Shown here in pieces: positions 1-8,163 of a stretch of 64,000 bases of DNA. The stretch covers positions 2,236,126 to 2,300,125 of the forward strand of contig NZ_JAFBGM010000001.1 of assembly GCF_016811105.1 (NCBI RefSeq), given 5' to 3'. Numbering within the stretch: the stretch's first letter is position 1; each line of letters begins with the position of its first letter. The notes beneath the pieces were generated by a model, which saw nothing but the letters and a program-made list of their open reading frames with translations, had not been told where the DNA came from and made no database searches. This DNA comes from Aurantibacter crassamenti (GTDB lineage Bacteria > Bacteroidota > Bacteroidia > Flavobacteriales > Flavobacteriaceae). Position numbers and translations under genes: made by a program.

Positions 1-1486
1 CGGCCGAACATTGTTGGGTAATCAAGCTGCAAAAGGGCAACAATTAGATGATCACTATTTTGGCGTAATTCCTTCTAGAGCATTGAGTTTTATGATGGAT
101 TTAGAACAGGAATGTACAAGTTTAGGAATACCTGTAAAGACGCGGCACAATGAAGTAGCACCAAACCAGTTTGAATTAGCTCCCGTTTTTGAGGAAGCAA
201 ATTTAGCTATTGATCACAATCTATTGTTGATGGATGTTATGGATAAAATAGCCGACCGTCACAATTTTAAGGTGCTTTTTCATGAAAAACCATTTGACGG
301 TGTTAATGGATCTGGCAAACACAATAATTGGTCACTAGCTACTGATACGGGCGTTAATTTATTGAGTCCGGGTTCTACACCAATGAAAAATTTACAATTC
401 TTGACTTTCTTTGTTAACACTATTAAAGCAGTTGACATTTATGAAGAATTATTGCGTTCATCAATTGCTTCGGCAAGTAATGATCATCGTTTGGGGGCTC
501 ATGAAGCACCGCCGGCAATAATATCAATATTTATTGGTGAACAATTGAGCAATGTTCTAGATGAGTTGGAAGGGGTGACGAAAGGTAAATTATCCCCAGA
601 AGAAAAAACAGAATTAAAATTAAATGTGGTTGGTAAAATTCCTGAAATTTTATTAGACAATACCGATCGAAATCGGACTTCAGCATTCGCATTTACAGGA
701 AACAAATTTGAGATGCGCGGCGTTGGTTCAAAAACCAATTGCGCTAAACCAATGACAGTTTTAAATACCATAGTTGCTAAGCAGCTTAGAGATTTTAAAA
801 AGGAGGTTGATGTATTGGTAAATAAGAAGAAACTAAAGAAAGATGAGGCTGTATTTAATGTGCTTCGCGAATATATAAAGACTTCAAAAAGAATTCGTTT
901 TGATGGTGACGGTTATAGTATTAATTGGGAGAAAGAGGCAAAAAAACGAAATCTAAGCAATAACACAAATACACCAGAAGCCTTAGCTGTAATGACTTCT
1001 AAAGAAAGTTTAGAGCTCTTTAAAACAATGAAGGTTTTAAGTGAGGTTGAGTTAAAAGCAAGACAAGAGGTTGACTTAGAAGATTATATATTGCATATTC
1101 AAATTGAAGGAAGAGTGCTTAATGAATTGGTCAATAATCATGTATTGCCTTCTTGTATAGAATATCAAAGTCAATTAGTGGCGAACATTTCAGGTCTCAA
1201 AAATATTTATGGTGCCGAGTATAAAAAAATGACAGCAGCGCAAAACACCATTTTGGAGGGCCTTGTTGAACATATCACAGGACTTAAAAAAGAATGTGAT
1301 GAGATGATTGAGGCCAGAAAAACTGCAAACGCTATTACAGATACGCACAAAAAAGCAATTGCATATTGCCAACAGGTAAAGCCATATTTTGATAAAATAC
1401 GTTATCATTCAGATCGATTAGAACGACTTATGGATGATCGTTTGTGGCCACTAACTAAGTATCAAGAATTGTTGTTTGCAAATTAA
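1..1486 (+). CDS. glnN: Glutamine synthetase type III, 3' part (5' end outside window)
   Basis: ATP-dependent ligation of ammonia to glutamate in the cytoplasm. The reading frame is open from base 2, so the gene starts before the window; about 494 residues are visible. GSIII enzymes are usually about 725 residues, so roughly 230 are missing. The GSIII-type catalytic stretch GVNGSGKHNNWS is at 299-334, followed by the LGAHEAPPAIIS segment and, later, a NRTSAFAFTGNKFEMRG segment typical of this class. The long helical C-terminus (EYKKMTAAQNTILEGLVEHI) is also GSIII-like. The P-II/Amt operon at 23997-26766 belongs to the same physiology but is far away. The family assignment is firm; the symbol follows usual usage for GSIII. 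Confidence 0.95.
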   Translation, partial: GRTLLGNQAAKGQQLDDHYFGVIPSRALSFMMDLEQECTSLGIPVKTRHNEVAPNQFELAPVFEEANLAIDHNLLLMDVMDKIADRHNFKVLFHEKPFDGVNGSGKHNNWSLATDTGVNLLSPGSTPMKNLQFLTFFVNTIKAVDIYEELLRSSIASASNDHRLGAHEAPPAIISIFIGEQLSNVLDELEGVTKGKLSPEEKTELKLNVVGKIPEILLDNTDRNRTSAFAFTGNKFEMRGVGSKTNCAKPMTVLNTIVAKQLRDFKKEVDVLVNKKKLKKDEAVFNVLREYIKTSKRIRFDGDGYSINWEKEAKKRNLSNNTNTPEALAVMTSKESLELFKTMKVLSEVELKARQEVDLEDYILHIQIEGRVLNELVNNHVLPSCIEYQSQLVANISGLKNIYGAEYKKMTAAQNTILEGLVEHITGLKKECDEMIEARKTANAITDTHKKAIAYCQQVKPYFDKIRYHSDRLERLMDDRLWPLTKYQELLFAN

Positions 1487-1571
1487 TACGAAGACGATAG
1501 GAACAATATATATGTAACATGTTGTAAGGTTCATAACTATATGTATACTAAATAGTCAAAAAATTAAGTAG

Positions 1572-2405
1572 ATGAGAAATATTACCCTACTAACAGCATT
1601 ACTATTTACAGCAACTCTTTTTTCACAAGGCGCTTGGACCAAGTCGAAAAATGAAGTGTATACCCAATTGTCTTATTATAGTATTGGTGGATATTCTGGT
1701 ATTTATGGTGACCCAGGATATCAATCTGAGCGAAAGCTCACCGATAATACGCTACAATTATATGCAGAATATGGGGTAAGCGATAAAACTACTTTTGTTT
1801 TTAGTCTGCCCATTAAAATGATAAAAGCAGAAGGTTTAGTTGATTCTGCTACTTCACCATTGACGGCAGAAGGTTCTGAAACTGCTTTAGGCAATATAAC
1901 CATAGGAATAAAGCATAGTTTGCTTCAAAGCGCTTGGGTCGTATCAGGGCAATTAAATATTGGCTTAAAAACAGGTTCGTTTTTTGAAGAATCAGGTTTA
2001 CGCAGTGGATATGACACCTATACACTATCACCAAAAATTAATGTAGGTAGAAGTTTTGGTCGTTTTTACGCCCAAGGTTCCACAGGTGTTGATGTTCGTT
2101 TTAATGACTACAGTTCAAGTTATGTGCTTGATGCCGAACTTGGAGCCAAACCTTTCAATCGATTTTGGACGATAGGCTTTTTTAATCTTTCTTCATCTTT
2201 TGAGAATGGTGAAGTTATTTTACCTGCTAATAATTTAGTTACTGGTTTTTATGTTAATGATCAAGAATATGCTGCCTATGGCTTAAAGTTTATTTTTGAA
2301 GCAACTGATAAAATAGGTGTGCTAGCCAACTACACTACCGCCATTTCTGGTAATAATGTGCCAAGAAGAGCTGTCTTTGGCTTCGGTTTGTATGGTAAGT
2401 TTTAA
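1572..2405 (+). CDS. Outer-membrane beta-barrel protein, function unknown
   Basis: A 277-residue protein with a signal peptide (MRNITLLTALLFTATLFSQG) and then alternating hydrophobic/polar strands ending in an aromatic residue (GFGLYGKF), as in outer-membrane barrels. The mature N-terminus GAWTKSKNEVYTQLSYYS resembles small transporter-like barrel proteins of Bacteroidota. It starts 85 bases after glnN on the same strand, and no clear terminator lies between them, so co-transcription is possible. I cannot name a substrate. Confidence 0.7.
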   Translation: MRNITLLTALLFTATLFSQGAWTKSKNEVYTQLSYYSIGGYSGIYGDPGYQSERKLTDNTLQLYAEYGVSDKTTFVFSLPIKMIKAEGLVDSATSPLTAEGSETALGNITIGIKHSLLQSAWVVSGQLNIGLKTGSFFEESGLRSGYDTYTLSPKINVGRSFGRFYAQGSTGVDVRFNDYSSSYVLDAELGAKPFNRFWTIGFFNLSSSFENGEVILPANNLVTGFYVNDQEYAAYGLKFIFEATDKIGVLANYTTAISGNNVPRRAVFGFGLYGKF

Positions 2406-2857
2406 GTGTCAAAATAAAGTATCGCTTATAAAATCGTAGAGTTTAATAGCTTCAATTGACTATTAAATATGCATTTTCGCATTTTAACGGTATAAATTTT
2501 TAGTAGAACGATAAAAACAATCGTCTCAAAATATCAATTTTATAATTTTTAGCGGTCTATTTTACCGTTCATCGATAAAGGGTGCATTTCACCTAGAATT
2601 TAAAATTCAAATGTTAAAATACAACTAGCTTAGTAACTCGTATTGTTGCATTACGAAATCCTTGTAGTGCATTTTTTAAATTTTCTTCCCCCAACATTTT
2701 TATAGTAGTTAATATTCTTTGATACCCCACATATCTTAAGAACTATATTTTCGTGTGCCATGGTTTAAGCAGAATGTTGCAAATAGTTGTTCGCAGAATT
2801 CTGTATATCAATTAATAATGTAAACAATTAATTTATAACCTTTAAACCAGTAGTATT
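2406..2857 (+). promoter_or_regulatory. 452-base leader region of the curli locus; weak promoter candidate at 2718-2751
   Basis: This is the longest non-coding stretch in the window and lies directly before the curlin gene. It is AT-rich and holds no credible ORF. TTTG at 2718-2721 is followed after 22 bases by TATATTTT (2744-2751), one base off the TAnnTTTG minus-7 element of Bacteroidota. A transcript from there would carry a 5' leader of about 100 bases. The unusual length suggests a regulatory region, but I found no strong repeats in it. Confidence 0.35.
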
Positions 2858-4750
2858 ATGAACAAGAAAATTATTTTTTGCGCTTCGGCGCTAATGATGG
2901 GCTCAGTAGTCTTGGCCCAAGATAACGACAATAATGTCAGTCAAAATGGCAGCGGAAATTTAGGAGAAGTCAGTCAATCGGGTAATGAACAGCGTTCAGT
3001 TATAAGACTTTGGGGTGATAATAATACAACAAATGTTACACAAGGTGATACGGATCAAAATTCTGTAATTGAAATTGCTGGCCCTGGTAGGTCGGATGGC
3101 AATACTGTAAATATTACGCAAAGCGAAGGGACTAAAAATAATTCTATAGTTCGTATTGCTGGAGATGGAAATGAAGCTACCGTTGAGCAAAAAGGTACAA
3201 ATAATAATAATTTACATGGGGGTGCTGAACATTTTACTCCACCTCATGCAATTAATATTTATGGTGATGATAACGAAACATGGGTAGAACAAAACGGAGA
3301 TAGTAACGAAGGTTTTATTAGTATAGGTGATTCCGGGGATGGAGCCAACCGAAACTATGCCGAAATTAGACAACATACTCCAGGTGGAAATGGAAACTAT
3401 GCTACTGTTAGAGTAACTGGTGATGATAACTGGGCAAAAGTAGATCAAGATGGTGATAATGATGACACGAGAATCACGCAATCAGGTAATCATAATAAGG
3501 CTGAAGCAGAACAATGGAATAGTAATGCCACAGGTGAAATTATAATTAATCAAAGTGGTGACAATAACGATGCTAATGTTTTTCAAGATGGTAGTAGCTC
3601 TTATAGTATAATAAATCAAAATGGAGATGGAGATGTTGCCGATGTACATCAAACGGGTACAAGAGCTGATAGCAACATTAATCAAAATGGCTTTAAAAAT
3701 AATGCAACGGTAGTACAGTCTGGTGATAGAGCAGATAGTGATATTACCCAAACAAATAATTTGAATAAAGCTAATGTAACTCAAGCAGGCCGAAGAGCAG
3801 ATAGTGATATTGTTCAAAGTGGTATTCGAAATGAAGCTACTGTTAATCAAGACGGTAACAGAAATAAAAGTGACATTCTTCAAACAGGGAATGTTAATAT
3901 GGCAACAGTTACACAAACTGCAGGTGATTCAGATGTAAGCGATATCGATCAACTTGGGCATCAAAATACTGCAACAGTTACGCAAACTGGTGATACATTT
4001 TTTGGAGCTGGTGGTAATCTGAGTGATATTGATCAAACAGGAAACCGAAATACTGCAACAGTTACGCAGTCTGAATTTAATGATTTTAGTCCACTAAATG
4101 TAGGTAGTTTTATCGATCAATCTGGACATGTAAATACAGCAACAGTTGCTCAAATTGGTGCAAATAGTAGTATAATAGATCAAGGAGGAAATAATAATAC
4201 CGCCACGGTTACACAAGATGGCGCTAATGGAAGTGTTATTACACAGCCGGGTCATTTTAATACAGCAACAGTAGACCAAGATGGATTATTAAATCTTAGT
4301 GATATTGAACAAACTGGTAATCATAATACTGCTTCGGTTACCCAGGCTGTTCAAGGTATTAGTGATATAGATCAAACTGGTTCAGGAAATGGAGCTACTG
4401 TAGTACAAGGTGGTGGTTTAAATACAAGTAACATCTTACAATCGGCCGATATGGGTACGGCAACGGTAACTCAAACTGGTATAGGTAATGTTAGTAACTT
4501 GACGCAAATGACTGGTAGTGGAAACTCCGCTATGGTTACGCAAGATGGTTTAGGAAATAATAGTTTATTAACTCAAAATGGAAGTGATAATACGTCAGTT
4601 ATTTCTCAATTAGGCGACGGTCATAAAAGTACATTCGCACAAAATGGAGATGGTAATAATTTTACTTTAATGCAATCGGGAAATAATCATACATCTAATC
4701 TTATGCAAAATGGAAATGGTAACTCAATGAGTGTTATGCAAACCAACTAA
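2858..4750 (+). CDS. csgA: Major curlin (CsgA-like amyloid subunit), very large
   Basis: Secreted amyloid subunit. A signal peptide (residues 1-20, ending VLAQ) precedes about 600 residues of curlin repeats of the form Q-x-G-x-x-N-x-A-x-V-x-Q, each about 22 residues. I count roughly two dozen strand-loop-strand units, against five in Escherichia coli CsgA (151 residues). From about residue 250 the strands alternate between ATVTQ-like and SDIDQ-like faces. A few turns carry inserts, for example GDTFFGAGG near residue 380 and FNDFSPLNVG near residue 410. The last units are methionine-rich (LMQSG, NLMQN, SVMQTN). Minus-strand ORFs inside the gene are artefacts of the repeat. The genes that follow encode the rest of the curli machinery, which makes the role clear; the symbol is by role. 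Confidence 0.9.
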   Translation: MNKKIIFCASALMMGSVVLAQDNDNNVSQNGSGNLGEVSQSGNEQRSVIRLWGDNNTTNVTQGDTDQNSVIEIAGPGRSDGNTVNITQSEGTKNNSIVRIAGDGNEATVEQKGTNNNNLHGGAEHFTPPHAINIYGDDNETWVEQNGDSNEGFISIGDSGDGANRNYAEIRQHTPGGNGNYATVRVTGDDNWAKVDQDGDNDDTRITQSGNHNKAEAEQWNSNATGEIIINQSGDNNDANVFQDGSSSYSIINQNGDGDVADVHQTGTRADSNINQNGFKNNATVVQSGDRADSDITQTNNLNKANVTQAGRRADSDIVQSGIRNEATVNQDGNRNKSDILQTGNVNMATVTQTAGDSDVSDIDQLGHQNTATVTQTGDTFFGAGGNLSDIDQTGNRNTATVTQSEFNDFSPLNVGSFIDQSGHVNTATVAQIGANSSIIDQGGNNNTATVTQDGANGSVITQPGHFNTATVDQDGLLNLSDIEQTGNHNTASVTQAVQGISDIDQTGSGNGATVVQGGGLNTSNILQSADMGTATVTQTGIGNVSNLTQMTGSGNSAMVTQDGLGNNSLLTQNGSDNTSVISQLGDGHKSTFAQNGDGNNFTLMQSGNNHTSNLMQNGNGNSMSVMQTN

Positions 4751-4793
4751 TATGTACATTAAAATTGATTTTCCCTCAATTTTTTGAAATTCT

Positions 4794-4824
4794 AATGGGG
4801 TGGCGATTTAATCGTCATCCCATT
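4794..4824 (+). terminator. Hairpin between the two curlin genes, probably partial terminator or RNA stabiliser
   Basis: A 14-base-pair stem with a 3-base loop: 4794-4807 pairs with 4811-4824, including two G-U pairs. The following sequence is only weakly T-rich (TATTAGATTATC), so it is not a strong intrinsic terminator. It lies 44 bases after the major curlin stop and could favour excess major subunit over downstream assembly proteins by attenuation or by protecting the upstream mRNA 3' end. Confidence 0.5.
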
Positions 4825-4960
4825 TATTAGATTATCACTTTAATTTAGAAGTTAAAGTATTGATAAATAGCAGGTAGGCGATTAACTGACACGTTGAACC
4901 ATTATTTTTTAAAACGGTCAGAATGTTTACGAAATTTAATCTTATAAAGCGAACCAAATT

Positions 4961-5479
4961 ATGAGTGTTCATCATATCAAAATAAAATATATTCTTATAG
5001 CGCTACTTTTTATGGGCTTTAATACGCTTTATGCTCAAATAGAAGTTGCAGAAGACGTTGGATCTTCATTAGTAAGCGATGTAGGTCTTGAAAATTTACA
5101 ATCGGTTTCGAAAGTGCAATCAAATTTGCCACAAGCCACAGCAAATTCCGTGTACATTCAACAAATAGGTTCAAATAATAATTCATCAATTCACTCGCAG
5201 TCAGGTTATAGTGAAATTAATCTCGTGCAAAATGGAAATTCAAATAGTGCTGACATTAATGTAGCCGCAAAAACGCTTAATCAGAATGTACTTCAAAATG
5301 GAAATAACAATTTCTTACTAGAGTACGGCAACACCTCAGGTTTAAACTTGGAACGTAATATTATCCAAGATGGAAATAACCAAGGAGTTGTGATATTCGG
5401 AAGTAATACTTTGACAGAAAAAATACAATTGAATTTACAAGGAAATGCAAAATCAATCACCATTCGAAATTTCAATTGA
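4961..5479 (+). CDS. Minor curlin / CsgB-like subunit
   Basis: A 172-residue secreted protein with an N-terminal signal peptide (to about FNTLYAQ, residue 26), a non-repetitive linker of about 40 residues, and four to five degenerate curlin units in the C-terminal half (YIQQIGSNNNSSI, LVQNGNSNSADI, VLQNGNNNFLL, IIQDGNNQGVVI). Small size, imperfect repeats and position after the major subunit fit the nucleator/minor subunit role of CsgB. It ends 16 bases before the CsgE-like gene. Whether it nucleates or only caps the fibre is inferred. Confidence 0.8.
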   Translation: MSVHHIKIKYILIALLFMGFNTLYAQIEVAEDVGSSLVSDVGLENLQSVSKVQSNLPQATANSVYIQQIGSNNNSSIHSQSGYSEINLVQNGNSNSADINVAAKTLNQNVLQNGNNNFLLEYGNTSGLNLERNIIQDGNNQGVVIFGSNTLTEKIQLNLQGNAKSITIRNFN

Positions 5480-5495
5480 TTTAAAAAAATATAAA

Positions 5496-6254
5496 ATGAA
5501 ATATTCTTTTATAGTTTTTATTTGCCTCGTATGTCTCCCAATGGTGACATTTTCGCAAATCTATAATACAGAAGTTTCAGCAGCAATAGATCTTGATATT
5601 CAAGATAATAGTATCATTAATATTACAGGTTCAGCCCATAATAAAACAGAGATAAACAAAAGTTTACGCTATGTGTTATCGGTAATTAAATCAGGAAATA
5701 ATAAGAATACAAATAAACAAGAAGGACGATTTATATTAGAGCCAGGGGTTAAAAAAAATCTCTCAAATACAAGTATTAATGTAAATGAACGTGATCGAAC
5801 AATAATTCTTTTACTGGTCTATGAAAATGATAAAATTATTAGCAAGGATCGTAAAGTATTAAACGGTATTGAAGGTGAAGATGATGAAGTAAAAAATTTA
5901 AACCGACCAACAACAAATATAGATGTAAAAGAGTCTAAAGAAGACGGTTTTATATTAAGAGGTATGGTTATAGAAGATACAAAAACAAAAGCGGGTAATG
6001 ATTTTTATGATATGTTTTATTCTTTGTATTTAAGTAACAATATAAATGCAGATAAAATTGTAAAAATTGAAGAACGTTTGGCAATTGGTAGTAACACACA
6101 AATTGTTGTCCTTGTTGAGGACGAAATAGTAGTACAGTTTTTTGTAAACCCTAGAACTCAATATTTAAAATCAATGGCAGATAATTCTATTTACCGTGTA
6201 AATGCATATCTCCAAAGGTTGAAAAACAACGCAAATCAAATTACAAGATATTAA
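5496..6254 (+). CDS. csgE: CsgE-family curli secretion factor with N-terminal CsgC/CsgH-like domain
   Basis: Periplasmic factor that in E. coli caps the CsgG pore and directs curlin to it. I use the ATG at 5496 because it gives a clean signal peptide (MKYSFIVFICLVCLPMVTFSQ); an upstream in-frame start would overlap the previous gene. The 252-residue product has two parts. Residues about 150-252 match CsgE: GNDFYDMFYSLY, KIEERLAIGSNTQIVV, VVQFFVNPR (compare GHDFY, TINERPSARWGSWITI and IFQTF in E. coli CsgE). Residues about 25-125 are extra: a beta-rich domain with Y-x-L-x-V-x-x-SGNN, a Q-E-G-R-F-x-L-x-x-G-V turn and LS, the pattern of CsgH/CsgC anti-amyloid chaperones. CsgE in enterobacteria is only about 130 residues. 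Confidence 0.88.
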   Translation: MKYSFIVFICLVCLPMVTFSQIYNTEVSAAIDLDIQDNSIINITGSAHNKTEINKSLRYVLSVIKSGNNKNTNKQEGRFILEPGVKKNLSNTSINVNERDRTIILLLVYENDKIISKDRKVLNGIEGEDDEVKNLNRPTTNIDVKESKEDGFILRGMVIEDTKTKAGNDFYDMFYSLYLSNNINADKIVKIEERLAIGSNTQIVVLVEDEIVVQFFVNPRTQYLKSMADNSIYRVNAYLQRLKNNANQITRY

Positions 6255-6265
6255 TCAAGTTACCT

Positions 6266-6661
6266 ATGAAGCGATTATTATTTATTCTTGCATTAACCGT
6301 GTCTAGCTACAGCTTTGCACAACAGATGGTGTATACTCCCGTAAACCCAGCATTTGGTGGTAATACTTTTAACTATCAATGGTTGCTAAGTTCTGCTGAA
6401 TCGCAAAATTCATTTAAAGACCCTGCAAATGCTCGAGAAGAGCAGACGGATTTGGAACGTTTTCAAGAAAATTTGAATAATCAATTGTTAAGTAGTCTTT
6501 CTAGAAATGTGTTTAGTTCACAACTGGGTGAAGAGCTGCAAGAAGGATCATTTAATGTGGGCGATTTAGCCTTAGAAATCTTTGAATCAGGTGAAGGTCT
6601 GGTTATAAACATCTTAGATACAATCACAGGTGAACAGACACAAATAATCGTCCCAAACTAA
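6266..6661 (+). CDS. csgF: Curli assembly protein CsgF
   Basis: Secreted factor that binds the CsgG pore constriction and couples curlin secretion to nucleation at the cell surface. The 131-residue protein has a signal peptide (to SSYSFAQ) and the hallmark mature N-terminus with NPAFGGNTFNYQWLLSSAESQNSFKDP-type sequence, equivalent to E. coli [27 protein letters not shown]; only the conserved positions (NP-FGGN, LL-SA--QNS-KDP) matter. The C-terminal half (LNNQLLSSLSRNVF and DTITGEQTQIIVPN) also matches. It lies 11 bases after csgE and 14 before csgG. Confidence 0.96.
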   Translation: MKRLLFILALTVSSYSFAQQMVYTPVNPAFGGNTFNYQWLLSSAESQNSFKDPANAREEQTDLERFQENLNNQLLSSLSRNVFSSQLGEELQEGSFNVGDLALEIFESGEGLVINILDTITGEQTQIIVPN

Positions 6662-6675
6662 TTTAAATCTGCCCC

Positions 6676-8142
6676 ATGTTTCAAAGAATTTTAAGTATTT
6701 CAATACTCTTTCTCGCTCTTGTTTTAACAGGATGTGGCGCTTATTTGAATCAGCCATATGCCCCACAAGATGCTAGAATAGGTGAGTTAACCTCTAAAAC
6801 TCAAGTTTTAAGAGATTTACCTGAACCCTACCAAGAACTAGTTGTAGGTGTTTATAATTTTAAGGATCAAACTGGTCAATATAAAGCTCAAGAAGGAGGT
6901 AGTACGTTTAGTACAGCGGTTTCCCAAGGAGCAACTACCATGCTTATTCAGGCATTAGAAGATTCTAAATGGTTTACACCAATAGAACGTGAAAATCTAG
7001 GTAATTTATTAAATGAACGTAATATTATACGTTCAACTCGGGAAGAGTTTGGTAGAAGTACAAATTCGCCACAACCTAATTTACCTCCGTTATTATATGC
7101 TGGTATACTTTTAGAAGGAGGTATTGTTTCTTATGATACCAATATAATTACAGGAGGGGCAGGTGCACGATATTTCGGTGCAGGTGCTTCTACCAAATAC
7201 CGACAAGACAGAATATCAATATACCTAAGAGCAGTATCAACAAGTAATGGTAAAATACTTAAGACTGTATATGTCTCTAAAACTATATTATCACAATCAG
7301 TTGATGCAAGTCTATTTAGATATGTAAGTTTTCAAAGACTTTTAGAAGCAGAAACAGGTTTTACAAAAAATGAACCGGTTCAATTAGCAATGAAAGATGC
7401 AATAGAAAAAGCTCTTGAAGCCTTAATAATTGAAGGTATTGAAGCTGGATTATGGACATCAAAAGAAGGTGGGCTAACAAATAAAAAATTGATGGATGCC
7501 TACAAAGCACAAAAAGAATTTGAAGAATCACATTTGTTATATGATAGAGTGCAGGCAGTAGATGACACCAAAAACGCTGTTACTGTTAATGGTGCTGCAT
7601 CTGTTTTAAATGGAGATCTCGGTAATAAGACTTTATCCGCAGGTTTTAATGTCGGATACTTGAGAACCTTAAGCCCTAAATATAGTTTAGCGCTTAGTGC
7701 CGATTATTTAAATTTTAAAGGTGGAAGTTCTTTTGAAAGAGAGCACATGTCAGCACAAGTGAATTTAGAGATGAATCTATTACCCTATGATAATCTTTCA
7801 CCTTTTATTTATGGAGGTGGAGGTATGATTTTTGACATAAGACATATTGATGCTACCAAGCCAACTAAAATTTCAGCACCAAAGTTACAAGCAGGCATTG
7901 GTCTTAATTATAAAGCCTCTAGAAATATTGATGTGCGATTGTTTGCTGAAAGTAATTTTGCTTTTTCAGATGAATTAGATGGCGTCATCAGCGGTAAGCG
8001 AGATGATTATTATTACAATTTTGGCTTAGGTCTTAAATATAAATTTGGCGGCCGAAACAAGTTAAAAAAAGACGAAGTGCAAGAAATTGAAAGTATAGAT
8101 GATCGAGCACCTTCAGATTTTATAATCCCAAATAAACGATAA
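6676..8142 (+). CDS. csgG: Curli secretion pore CsgG with C-terminal beta-barrel-like extension
   Basis: Outer-membrane lipoprotein that forms the nonameric curlin export channel. Lipobox LTGC gives Cys20. Residues about 40-280 match CsgG throughout: VYNFKDQTGQ, STAVSQGATTML, DSKWFTPIERENLGNLLNER, GGAGARYFGAGASTKY, SKTILSQSV and FQRLLEAETGFTKNEP. E. coli CsgG ends at 277 residues; this protein has 488. The extra part begins near residue 305 and shows alternating strands (SAGFNVGYLRTLS, YSLALSADYLNFKG, AQVNLEMNLLPY, PFIYGGGGMIFDI, KLQAGIGLNYK, DVRLFAESNFAF, YYNFGLGLKYKFG), as in small OmpA/OmpX-like barrels, then a charged 25-residue tail. The start is the ATG at 6676. Confidence 0.95.
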   Translation: MFQRILSISILFLALVLTGCGAYLNQPYAPQDARIGELTSKTQVLRDLPEPYQELVVGVYNFKDQTGQYKAQEGGSTFSTAVSQGATTMLIQALEDSKWFTPIERENLGNLLNERNIIRSTREEFGRSTNSPQPNLPPLLYAGILLEGGIVSYDTNIITGGAGARYFGAGASTKYRQDRISIYLRAVSTSNGKILKTVYVSKTILSQSVDASLFRYVSFQRLLEAETGFTKNEPVQLAMKDAIEKALEALIIEGIEAGLWTSKEGGLTNKKLMDAYKAQKEFEESHLLYDRVQAVDDTKNAVTVNGAASVLNGDLGNKTLSAGFNVGYLRTLSPKYSLALSADYLNFKGGSSFEREHMSAQVNLEMNLLPYDNLSPFIYGGGGMIFDIRHIDATKPTKISAPKLQAGIGLNYKASRNIDVRLFAESNFAFSDELDGVISGKRDDYYYNFGLGLKYKFGGRNKLKKDEVQEIESIDDRAPSDFIIPNKR

Positions 8143-8163
8143 TTCATCGCTAAAAGATAAAAA

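Noticed and set aside
2996-4279. Several minus-strand ORFs of up to 144 codons inside the curlin gene
   Set aside because: They are complements of the repeat (low-complexity Ile/Cys/Thr-rich products without start context) and are shadows of the plus-strand gene.
3600-4740. Tandem repeats that could be taken for a CRISPR array
   Set aside because: The repeats are degenerate, in frame with a protein of curlin pattern, and have no conserved direct repeat or spacer structure.
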